Program-made: the position numbers and the translations under genes
Notes under the pieces: model-generated
The model's input: the letters and a program-made list of their open reading frames with translations, nothing else
The model's database searches: none
Told to the model about the DNA's origin: nothing
In this document: piece after piece, positions 14,152-24,751 of the stretch
Layout: each line of letters starts with the position of its first letter
Position numbering within the stretch: position 1 is the first letter of the stretch
Assembly (NCBI GenBank): GCA_950097015.1
Contig: CATNEN010000012.1
Coordinates: forward strand, 2,349,501 to 2,413,500
Direction of reading: 5' to 3'
Origin: Macrostomum hystrix
Lineage: Eukaryota > Platyhelminthes > Macrostomidae
Length of the DNA stretch: 64,000 nt

Positions 14152-14250
14152 GAAAATATTCAACCTATCGCCATGAAAATCCAGAAAATATTCAACCTAT
14201 CGCCATGAAAATCCAGAAAATATTCAACCTATCGCCATGAAAATCCAGAA
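14152..14250. repeat. Three tandem copies of a 32-bp unit
   Basis: Core tattcaacctatcgccatga repeated three times; an array at an early stage of amplification. Confidence 0.9.
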
Positions 14251-14329
14251 AACGGACTAAAATTTTCCGCTCCATCCGATAAATCAACTTTCAGAATCAC
14301 AAAACATCGGCATAGTCGCAAAACAACCG

Positions 14330-15420
14330 TCCATCCCTATCCAATCCTTCCATCCCTATCCAATCCTTCCATTCCTATCCAATCCTTCCATCCCTATCCA
14401 ATCCTTCCATCCTTATTAACCCTTACATCCTTATCCAATCCTTCCATCCTTATTAACCCTTACATCCTTATCCAATCCTTCCATCCTTATTAACCATTAC
14501 ATCCTTTTTCAATCCTTCCATCCTTATTAACCCTTACATCCTTATCCAACCCTTCCATCCTTATCCAATCCTTCCATCCTTATTAACCCTTACATCCTTA
14601 TTCAATCCTTCCATCCTTATTAACCCTTACATCCTTATCCAACCCTTCCATCCTTATCCAATCCTTCCATCCTTATTAACCCTTACATCCTTATCCAATC
14701 CAATCCTTCCATCCTTATTAACCCTTCCATCCTTATTAACCCTTACATCCTTATCCAACCCTTCCATCCTTATCCAATCCTTCCATCCTTATTAACCCTT
14801 ACATCCTTATCCAATCCTTCCATCCTTATTAACCCTTACATCCTTATTAACCCTTACATCCTTATCCAACCCTTCCATCCTTATCCAATCCTTCCATCCT
14901 TATCCAATCCTTCCATCCTTATTAACCCTTACATCCTTATTAACCCTTACATCCTTATTAACCCTTACATCCTTATCCAATCCTTCCACCCTTATTAACC
15001 CTTACATCCTTATCCAATTCCTTCATCCTTATTAACCCTTACATCCTTATCCAATCCTTCCATCCTTATCCAATCCTTCCATTCTTATCCAATTCTTCCA
15101 TTCTTTTACCCTTCCATCCTTATCCAATCCTTCCATTCTTATCCAACCCTTCCATCCCTATCGAATCCTTCCATCCTTAATCAACCCTTCCATCCTTATC
15201 CGATTCTTCCATCACTATCCACACCTTCCATCATTTTTCAATCATTCCATCCCTATCCAATCCTTCCATCCTTATCCAATCTATTCATAATTGTCCAATC
15301 CTTCCATCCTTATCCAACCCTACCATCCTTATCCAGTCTATTCATAATTATCCAATCCTTTCATCCTTATCCAATATTTTAATAATTGTCCAATCCTTCC
15401 ATCATTTTCCTAGCCCTCCA
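14330..15420 (+). repeat. 18/19-bp pyrimidine-rich satellite
   Basis: Units atccttattaacccttac (18 bp) and a 19-bp form with tccaatccttcc are intermixed. The right third (after about 15060) is increasingly degenerate. Confidence 0.92.
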
Positions 15421-16002
15421 TCATTTCATATCCTGCCATTATTTTTAATTCTTCCAGCTTAATTAACAGTTTTTGTCTCTATCAATTTTTTATCATTGTT
15501 TTCCATTCTCCATTTCTTCCGTTTCTTTGTCCGATCCTTCCGTATTTTTCAGTTTTATTCATATTGATAAAAAATTTGCCTTCTCATCCAGCGTATCAGT
15601 GCGCTAGTGAATCAGTGCATTATTCTATTCTACCCGCAATCTGATGACAAGGATCTTCAACAATCGTGCACAATTCAGCTGCCCTTTTCGCACGATTTTG
15701 TCCCCATCCCAGCCCAATGGGCTGGATACAATGATCCTAAATATTTTCTGGCCCATACTGAACCATCGGTTGACCTTAATTTCCTTTAAAATAAGAAATC
15801 ATCGGTGAGTTTTCTGTTCTTTTAATTGTTTGTCCTTTGTAAATGGTAACTATTGTTATAGAAAACAACTGCATCGAAAAATGTGAACTTTATCGGTTGA
15901 GTTCGCATTGAAAATTTGCTTGTTTAAAACTCCGGATTTTTTTAAAACGACGGATAGGTTTAAGGCGCTTTTTAGTTAGCAAAAGGAAGTCTAACTTTAT
16001 AT
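15421..16002. other. Unassigned spacer
   Basis: The 60-codon frame at 15607-15789 is unrecognised. No supported gene. Confidence 0.4.
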
Positions 16003-16933
16003 TTGCCAACTTTCTCTGTACTCCAAATCCCGAACTCCAAATCCAAAAATCCCAAACTCCAAATCCTGAAATCCCGAACTCCAAATCCTGAAATCCCGAA
16101 CTCCAAATCCTGAAATCGCGAACTCCAAATCCTAAAATCCCGAACTCCAAATCCTAAAATCCCGAACTCTCCAAATCCGAAAATCCCGAACTCCAAATCC
16201 GAAAATCCCGAACTCTCCAAATCCGAAAATCCCGAACTCCAAATCCTGAAATCCCGAACTCCAAATCCTGAAATCCCGAACTCCAAATCCTGAAATCCCG
16301 AACTCCAAATCCGAAAATCCCGAACTCCAAATCCTAAAATCCCGAACTCCAAATCCTGAAATCCCGAACTCCAAATCCTGAAATCCCGAACTCCAAATCC
16401 TGAAATCCCGAACACCAAATCCTAAAATCCCGAACTCCAAATCTTAAAATCCCGAACTCTCCAAATTCTGAAATCCCGAACTCCAAATCCTGAAATCGCG
16501 AACTTCAAATCCTAAAATCCCGAACTCCAAATCCTAAAATCCCGAACTCTCCAAATCCGAAAATCCCGAACTCCAAATCCTGAAATCCCGAACTCCAAAT
16601 CCTGAAATCCCGAACTCCAAATCCGAAAATCCCGAACTCTCCAAATCCGAAAATCCCGAACTCCAAATCCTGAAATCCCGAACTCCAAATCCTGAAATCC
16701 CGAACTCCAAATCCTGAAATCCCGAACTCCAAATCCTAAAATCCCGAACTCCAAATCCTGAAATCCCGAACTCCAAATCCAAAAATCCCGAACTCCAAAT
16801 CCGAAAATCCCGAACTCCAAATCCTGAAATCCCGAACTCCAAATCCTGAAATCCCGAACTCCAAATCCAAAAATCCCGAACTCCAAATCCAAAAATCCCG
16901 AACTTCTAAACCTGAAACCCCCTCTTCAGAATC
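16003..16933 (+). repeat. 22-bp satellite cassette, copy 2
   Basis: Same unit and same left and right flanking sequences as copy 1, same orientation, about 3.1 kb downstream. It contains extra 19-20-bp short units (gaactctccaaatcc) near 16165, 16215, 16455, 16545 and 16635. Confidence 0.92.
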
Positions 16934-17440
16934 CAAAGGATTCAAGGATTATACAAAGGAAGTCTGTATAAATAATTTCAATATCACATTTAGATGCATA
17001 GATTTATGTTAGGTGCTTAATTAGTTCTTTATTGTTGTTTGTCACCGTACTATAACTGAAGTCATGATTGGTAATATGAGCGAATAGGAATTGATTTTTA
17101 CCCTAAAGGTAGCAATTGATTCCTATTTGCAGCACTATTTAGAAGCTTTCTCTAAGTCATTGAATCTCTTTAATTATGCATCGAACTTCTCTGTAAGCAA
17201 ATTTTGTTTAAAACCTTTAATTTCTTGATTTTCGTTTTCTAGAGATACAAGCTAGTTTTAAAAGATTTGAACGATTACAATTCTAAAAAATCTGCTTTTA
17301 TCGCAGTGATTCAGAATTAAATATTTACTCTCATGCTTGAGTCTTTAAATTAAGTTCGAATAATATTCAATGGACCCAGTTCAGACATGGAGATATAGTT
17401 TTTAATCAATACCACAGACTAACTCGTTTAATTAATAATG
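16934..17440. other. AT-rich spacer 3' of the prohormone gene
   Basis: No gene recognised. Confidence 0.45.
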
Positions 17441-17443
17441 GTT

Positions 17444-17449
17444 TTTATT
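17444..17449 (-). terminator. Poly(A) signal of prohormone gene
   Basis: AATAAA on the minus strand, about 137 nt after the stop codon at 17586. Confidence 0.6.
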
Positions 17450-17585
17450 GTTTCTCAAGGTTATCAGCTCATAAGGTTGATCTCATCTCTGCTTCACTTC
17501 TCGTCTCTGCCGCTGTGCGTATACTTGCTAGGAAATCGACAACAACATCAATCGGTTATTCGTCATCTGCGGCGCCTTCTTGCGC

Positions 17586-18374
17586 TCACAGGCTCTTCTG
17601 GCAGGCGTAGTACATCTCCTGGCCGTTCTGCATCCGGGTGCAGATGTCCCAGTACAGCTGCCGCTTGCTGCCGTGCTGCTGGCTGGCCGGATTGGCCCGG
17701 TGCTGAAATCGGGTTTTAGTGCGGCATCGTCAAAGGCGGTGTCATTTGCAGTTCAGCTGTTTTGTTTTCAAACTTACGTGGTGGCTCTTGGCGCCCTTGT
17801 GGCCCTCAGACTCGCGATATGGCTTCTTGTCCGAGCGCTTGAAGTCGGCCAGAGCGGCGCGTTTGAAGTCAGCCAGAGCGGCGCGTTTGAAGTCAGCCAG
17901 GGCGGCGCGTTTGAAGTCGGCCAGAGCGGCGCGCTTGAAGTCAGCCAGAGCGGCACGTTTGAAGTCGGCCAGGGCGGCGCGTTTAAAGTCAGCGAGGGCG
18001 GCGCGTTTGAAATCGGCCAGAGCGGCGCGTTTGAAGTCAGCGAGGGCGGCGCGCTTGCCTTCGCGGCCGTGCTTGCGGGGCCTTCGCTCCTCGGCCTCGT
18101 AGCCGCGCCAGCTATCAAAGCGCTTGCGAAAATCGGCTAGGGCGGCCCGCTTGGCAACGTGATACTCGGAGTCGGACTCGAAGTGTGTCCTCTGAAAGCG
18201 TTTGGAATTTTATCAGGCAAAGCTGTGGATGCCTTCCTGGACTAGACAATCGACGGCTGTTTGTTGTTCTTAATTCGCTAAAACTGCAATCACAGCCCTC
18301 GGCATGCTCACCTCAGCGCTGCCGACAGACACCAGAAGGCCCACCAGAAGGCAGAGTTGAAGCGCGCAGTTCAT
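17586..18374 (-). CDS. Neuropeptide-like prohormone with ten AALADF peptides and a two-Cys C-terminal peptide
   Basis: Reconstructed three-exon gene: 18374-18312, 18191-17778 and 17702-17586 with TGA, giving 197 residues. Both introns (120 and 75 bp) are GT/AG and phase 0. Exon 1 is a signal peptide, MNCALQ to VSVGSA, with a Leu/Val core. Exon 2 holds acidic EYHVAKR, one AALADFRKR, a spacer ending GREGKR, then nine tandem AALADFKR octamers (18050-17835) and a basic tail. Exon 3 has HGSKR followed by a 24-residue end (17660-17589) starting QLYWDIC and ending YYACQKSL; its two Cys are separated by 12 residues. Dibasic KR/RKR sites suggest prohormone-convertase cleavage. No Gly precedes KR, so AALADF would not be amidated. 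The N-terminal Gln could become pyroglutamate. I recognise no known neuropeptide family. Luqin/RYamide precursors also end in a Cys pair, but with different spacing. The nine octamers differ only by synonymous changes, which supports translation. Confidence 0.85.
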
Positions 18375-18480
18375 TCTTGGCTGTCCTGACAAATAAGTGA
18401 TCCAGGTGAAAACGACGAAAGCTGAAATTGGGAATGGGGCAGAGCAGAGTCGCAGCAGTTGAGGCTCGCTCCTTCATCGC

Positions 18481-18487
18481 ATATATA
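18481..18487 (-). promoter_or_regulatory. TATA box of prohormone gene
   Basis: tatatat on the minus strand, 107 nt upstream of the ATG at 18374, leaving room for a 5' UTR of roughly 75 nt. Confidence 0.5.
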
Positions 18488-18499
18488 CCACAGCTTTCA

Positions 18500-20860
18500 T
18501 CGCAACAGAGACGCCAAGGCGCCCCTGCTCACACACGGAGCGCAGGAATGAGCGATTGATTGTTTCCGTTGGGAGGCTGGCGCCCGCTCAGCCGCATCGG
18601 CTCAGCTCGTTTCAAAAGCGATGCAACAGAATGGCAATTTTGCAACACGATTCGATCGCCTGTACCAGCTGGCTCCTAAGCTAGAGGCGCACGGAAAAGC
18701 GACACACACACAAACACAAATGGATCGACCTTGCAGCAATTTAGAACAATCTAGGCGCGCAAACAATGTCGCTCTAACCAGTTCTGCCATCTCCCTTATT
18801 AATCCCATTTATAACTGTTAGCACACCTGTCGCATTAAATCTATATAGGGGGGGCGGAGGCTGCCCGCGATGCAACTTTGCAGTTTCAGACAACTCTAAA
18901 CTCTGCAGGAAATCTAAGAAAGCGTGCCCAGAGCTATCCATTCACTATGGATGCACAGTCTGTCTCTAGTTCACTATTCTTAGTGAATGCCCTTTATAAT
19001 TTTGAGGAAGATGCTTCTGAATAGCTAGAGTAACTGCAGACCGCCCTCCGTCAGTCAATTTGGCGTCAATGTGGCGCCCTCCACGCTGCTGAGAAATCTT
19101 GTTTGGCGCTGTTCGCTTAACAGAGAACAATATTAAATTGCCTATTCATTCACTGGCATGAGGCCTCACTCCCACTTCTTTGTTAATCCCATTCTATTGT
19201 CTCGCGTGTCGGGAAAAACATTTAGGACCGATTGGACCCACTGGTGCTGCTGCTACTCTATCTCACAGAAAATGCAAGCAAACACTAAAAGTATTGTTTA
19301 AATTACTCAATTTAGTAGCTAATCAGCTTACCTTGGTTGGAACGCTGCAGCGGAGAGGTAATTGGTGCCGCTTTCTTGTGTTGTTGTTGTTGTTATCGAG
19401 TCGATCGTTGAAACACACAGATCGGGAGGAGAGCTAGAAAAGTGCCCGTCAAATTGGGCTGCCGGTATCAGCATAAATGCCTGCCTGGAGCGGCTACCGT
19501 GCCTTCGTCAGCCCGTGTCATGTCAACATCCCCATGGACGCTTCCCAGCCAATCAGCTTCGCCGCGGTAACTGAGCAGGATTTTAGTCTTGGCCAACCAA
19601 AGTCCAAATCCTTTTCTCCAACTGTCGGACAATAGTTGCCAGGCGACCTAGCCTGTCTGTGACTCAATTTGGAGCTAGCTCAACAACACACACGCGCGCG
19701 CACACTTCTCTAGATGGATCTTTTGTTAGTTTGATTGGGACCACATCGACGAATGGCATTTTAGGCCTATAGAAATGGGGGACAGGGGGGCATCAGTTTG
19801 TGTTTTAGCAGACCCGATCAGGGGGCGTCCCTGAGGCTCCTCATTCAAATTAATATTTCATCCGGTTTTTCGGTAATGAATAGATCACTAACTGCTATGG
19901 GGAGCACATACACTCCCAATAGCCCCTCTCCTCATCCACCCGCTAAAAATGATTATCGCTATAACTCCTCCTTTGTTTGAGTGCCTCTGTCCTGCAGTCA
20001 CATTCTCCCTGGTCGAAGCCCCTCTGTTACAGGCCATAGCACATTCCTGCTCTGCATAGAAACTGATGCTGCATTGCAGTGGAGGCGTTGGTTGAAGGGA
20101 GAATAATTATGCAGTTTTGGAGCATATTAAGGGATAATAATTAAGCGTCAAGGATGATGACTTGCTAAGCTAGGAGGATGGGGTCGGCCACTTGGCGTGG
20201 GATGACACGGCTGCTGCAGCAGAAGCTCGCAAGGATAGGTCCACCAATTATTTTACAATCGCTAGGCAGACAACAATGCTGCGTTATTGAATTGCTTCGC
20301 TGCAGCCGTCCTGCATAGGCACCACCTTCAGCATGTGAAGATAAAAATAGATCTGCGAGTCAGTGACGATGGCGCCGCACACGACAATGTCCAAAAACGG
20401 ATGGGTGATGCGGGCAAATTAATTTAAAGGAGACAGTCTACTGCATGGCGCGACAGTTTTTATAAGCGCTTCAAAAACTTTATCAACTTTATCGTTTCAA
20501 CAATAAACTGCCAAGATGAAGCTAATTTGGAATCGACAGACAAAAGTCGGTTTATTGCCAACGAGTATTAGTCATTCTTCAAATAAATTTTTGTTATATA
20601 CAGTTAATGAGCATTTTCATTGCTCCTGCTGGACTTCCTATACATCAATAAGGGCGTTGCTATCATTCATTTCAGTCTCAGTCGATGAGTAATAGATATA
20701 ATTTTATTAAATTGTTGGACCATTTGTTTCGTTACTTTTTGGACGCACAGATCGTCCTGAGAAAACAAATTGAGCATTGAGCTGGACGTGGGACATAATT
20801 TTGAGGCTCGTTAAATAATTGCCATTCCTTAAGCATGTATTTTTTCTGAAGCTTAAGCTT
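18500..20860. other. Gene-poor region upstream of the prohormone
   Basis: Several short open frames on both strands (for example 18602-18821, 19180-19574) show no domain. A TATA-like ctatatagg lies at about 18840 (+) without a recognisable downstream gene. Short TTG and CA runs occur near 19380 and 19690. Confidence 0.4.
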
Positions 20861-20864
20861 TCGC

Positions 20865-20946
20865 TTTGAATCCAGGTGTTTCAGTTGTCCCTTCGAATCC
20901 AGGTGTTTCAGTTGTCCCTTCGAATCCAGGTGTTTCAGTTGTCCCT
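20865..20946. repeat. Three tandem copies of a 27-bp unit
   Basis: Core gaatccaggtgtttcagttg, three nearly identical copies. Confidence 0.9.
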
Positions 20947-21254
20947 ATGACGTTGTACATTAAGTACAAGCACTACGTTTTTTCATGATTTTGACGAAGT
21001 ACTTGTAAAGTTTTTCTGTTTAAGGCTCGTTTACAGAGGTCGCCTGGTTGTGATGACTGAGTAATTTCTGCGCGCAGGTCAATGCATGTATTGAACGTGC
21101 AGTGAACTCAAATATGTAACAATGATGTCCGTTCAGAGTATTAAAATTCGCGATTATACACATAATAACTCAGTTACCAGTTTTAGAGCAAAAAGACACG
21201 ATGGTATATACAATTGTAAGTAAATTATTTCGAAAGGAAAACTGTGCCTGAAAG

Positions 21255-21700
21255 GATCCTAGACACTTCGTCATCTTACAACTTCGTCATCTTACAACTT
21301 CGTCATCCACTTGGAAGGTAGGACACTTCGTCATCCAGCCAATTGGCATGCTTTAAAGTTTGGTCAGTTCGTCATCTACTAATAACAAGCAATCAAGTTC
21401 GTCATCAATAAAGTGAGGGTGCATGGGGTGGTGGGGCAGAGGTGTGAACACACTTCACACTCTAAATTGTCAAAAAGAGGTGTCAAAACTGATTTAATTA
21501 TAAGAGTTGAAAGATAGGTGCCAACACGATGTGAGGAGGTGGGGAGGGGTGGTTCGATCTGTTCTAACTTTGAAAACTTTTGTTTTATAGATGACGAAGT
21601 GTCCACAAGTCTAAGTCTCTTCGTAATCCACCCTCTGAGATATTAGACAGATCGTCATCTGGATGACGAAGTTGTAAGATGACGAAGTGTCCAGGTACCG
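21255..21700. mobile_element. Foldback/MITE-like element with cttcgtcatc terminal repeats
   Basis: The left end carries gacacttcgtcatcttacaa with repeated cttcgtcatc. The right end carries the inverted form (ttgtaagatgacgaagtgtc), giving terminal inverted repeats of about 35 bp around a 370-bp interior. The interior holds further cttcgtcat copies near 21370-21405 and 21590-21660. There is no transposase reading frame, as expected for a non-autonomous element. No target-site duplication was resolved. Confidence 0.6.
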
Positions 21701-22535
21701 CCTGCTGAAACACGCTGTATACGATTGTCGAAAGCTAATTGTTACCTTCATAGTTTTTTTGTCCGGGCTTAAAGAGTCAACAGTTATATCAAGCAATTAA
21801 ATCGGAGAAAAAAAACTAATGTGAGTAAAATGCAATACAAAATATTGATCTCGAGTCAAATGTGTTGTAATACTCGGTTGAAATATAATCGTAAAACATT
21901 GTAACAAAAAAATTATATTGCAACATTTCAAAAACGTGTTATTTTCTAAAACGTGCTTTCGTCCAGTGCACCGAAGTCGTCAGTTGTGTATTTGGGTCAG
22001 GCTTACTTTATTGTTTTTGACCAGTTATCTTTACAGAAGGAAGCTTCTAAAGAGATAAATATATAGCATCCTTTCGATTCTAAAAGAAAGAGGACTAATA
22101 TTAGCTATTTATCAACATACTTTTTACATAGGCCTATATATTTAAAAACATTTGAAGTGGCAAGTTGCTACTTCGCCTACTAGCTGATGTATTTTTCGTA
22201 TAAAGTATCAATGATACATGACCAATATGACCAATACTTTGACAAGCATAAATAAATGTATAAAATTAAATATTATAATAAAAATTTTTGGCCAGTTTCA
22301 TAATTTGATGCTAACTTGAGTCTTGTCAATGACTCAATGTTTGTGACTTTAGTTGCATGTTAAACTGCATGTTTTTCTGCATGTTAAATGGCATGTAAAA
22401 CCACATTGTAATGTGCTTGCATCTCAAATGGCTAACAAAAGTCTGATTTGCTAGACATGAGTTTTTACAATTTAAACCTATATGCATAGCATTGCACAAA
22501 TTTGAATACTTAGAATAAGATAAAGAGATATGATT
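21701..22535. other. AT-rich spacer
   Basis: Nothing recognised. Confidence 0.4.
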
Positions 22536-22609
22536 TGCAATCTGATAAATGCCATGTCTGACTGTCCAATCCTACACGAGAAACTGTCAGCCCTAATGAT
22601 GGCCACAGA
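22536..22609 (+). pseudogene. Duplicated fragment of the BARD1 start exon
   Basis: Matches 24737-24809 from just before the BARD1 ATG through codon 18, with a few substitutions (Trp4 to Cys, Arg8 to His) and one extra T before the ATG. Similarity ends at ggccacag, after which no RING sequence follows. Either a partial duplication or a remnant or alternative first exon. Confidence 0.7.
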
Positions 22610-24735
22610 AGTAATTCTTCTAACTAAGCTTATATCCATAGTCCCGAGTATGCTCCGTGCACGCGAGAACTGTTTTTGCCCTTGCACGCCGTACGCGGAA
22701 GGTCAACCACCAATGCACGCCACATGCTAAGCTGAATGACGGGGGGAAGGTTCCAACTTCCAGCGTCCAATGTATGAATGCGTTTTTATGCTTTTATCCT
22801 AAATAAATGTGCTGTGCTATTTTTTCTAGCTATGCTAAACCTGTTTTATAAGTCAAGACACACTTTCAAATGATAAGCAAAAAAAAACAGTTAAACGAAA
22901 TACTATACGGTTTGTACTCGTATTTATTATAAGTTGAAATGCTTTGTAAGTTTGTACAGCATAAAAATTTGCGCTGCGCAGCTCACACCAAAAAAATTTG
23001 CTGCCTCTCGGCTGCATGCTGTGCACACAGCCCATCACTGCCCACATACATGAGCAATACCCGGCCGAACCGGCCGGGTGAAACGAGGGCCAAGCAAGGT
23101 AAGTCGCAAAAACCAATCAACCAAGTGCAAAAAAATCAAAGGGGGGACCAAGGGACAAAAAAGGAAGGCGTGAAGAAAAGGAAAAAGGGGAGAGAAAAAG
23201 AGAGCAAATGAGAGCAAACTAAGTTGTAAATAGAGCAATGAAACGAACCAAGTCGCAAATGAGAGCAAAAACTAAGTCGCATGGCCGGCTAAGATTTGGG
23301 AGGTTGCGCATGTATGACTGCCCAAGACCCTGTTGCACGCGAGAATTTTCCCCAAAAAACAGTATCTTCGGGAGTATGGGCTTATATTAATGTCTAGAAA
23401 TTATTATACATGTCTATGACATGGTCCTGTTTATTCACACTTAATCCTCACAATTGCTACTAGGCTATCTGCTATTTTAGTGATACTTTTGCTATATTTG
23501 ATGTTTAATTATTTTTACATGCCTCCAAAACATTACAATGCTTATTCACATTTCTAACCCTCAGTTTTTGCAAACAAGCTTATTAGGCCCTAGTAATACT
23601 ATTATTTTAAACCAAAAAATTAACAACTGTTTGAAAATGTGTCTCTATAGGTGATGTGATTCTGTTAAAATTGTTCTTCCTTCCTTCTTCCTTTTTGGTA
23701 TGGTAATAATAAGCCTAGTAGTCAACTTTTGTGTCTAGCTATTATGTTGTCTGGCCATTTTGATGTGTAACCAGGTAAGAAAGTTTTAACAACATAAGTA
23801 TTGATTTCTTCATTACATTGTTTTGACTTCAGAAAAGGTTATTGTGTATCAAAACATGTTATTTCTAAAAATGCCCCAGAAAAGCCTTACTTCATTTCAG
23901 TACTGGTAAAAACCAATAGTTATATTTTCAATAGTGAGACATGAGTCATGAGTAGCACAGGCTATAGTTTAAGACCAAAACTTATAATATTTTGATTGGC
24001 AAGTGGGTAGAAAAAGTAGCAATCATGTAGATCAATATAAATTTCAAGAAAGTTTTTTAGCTCAAACTCTAATAAATGAGCAAGCATAATTCTTGCCAAC
24101 AATAAGCTCCAACAGTAAATGTCACACTGGCAGATGTTCATCTATATGCAAAATTAAACATAGCAAAAGTCATAATTAAAACTGAGTTTTACAATGTTTG
24201 AAAGAATGTTTTCTCACAGAAATAAAATAGAACTATACTAGGCTATTCTGGGCAAGCTATCTATCTTTCCTGAACCTATTGAAATGAAGATTTATACTGG
24301 TAATTATTTAATTGACCCATGATTGTAGCTAAAGCAGTCTTGCTATGTTGCAATCTTTGTCTTATCACTGATTTCAGCCTTAACTTGCTATCATATAATT
24401 TTAGATAAGGCATAATTTCTTATCTTGCTTACTATCCTTCTATGTGATGTGTAATACTATATCTATTATATACATTAGTAGCCAAGTTTTCATTCATATT
24501 TTTCTCTACTTTCTCAATACTTAAATATGATTTGCAAGTCCTAGCTTTCAAAAAGAGCTTTGCTAAGAGCTTAATTAGAATTTTAATATTTAAAACTAAT
24601 AATAGCAGCATCAATACATAAACATATGCCTCCACAGTCGCAGAAATCGAACATCAAATTCCTAAATCTAACAGGAAAATTAAAAGCTGTTGATTGAAAA
24701 CCTGATTGTAGAGCCTAGTTAGAATCAAGTATTCA
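22610..24735. other. Gene-poor region
   Basis: AT-rich; no supported gene. A GC-rich hairpin (9-bp stem, 3-nt loop) lies at 23059-23079 and a purine-rich stretch at 23100-23215. Confidence 0.4.
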
Positions 24736-24751
24736 GCAATCTGATAAAGCC

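Noticed and set aside
17580-18140. Plus-strand open frames over the prohormone exon 2
   Set aside because: The minus-strand frame has signal peptide, splice sites, dibasic sites and synonymous-only variation. The plus frames are shadows of a 24-bp coding repeat.
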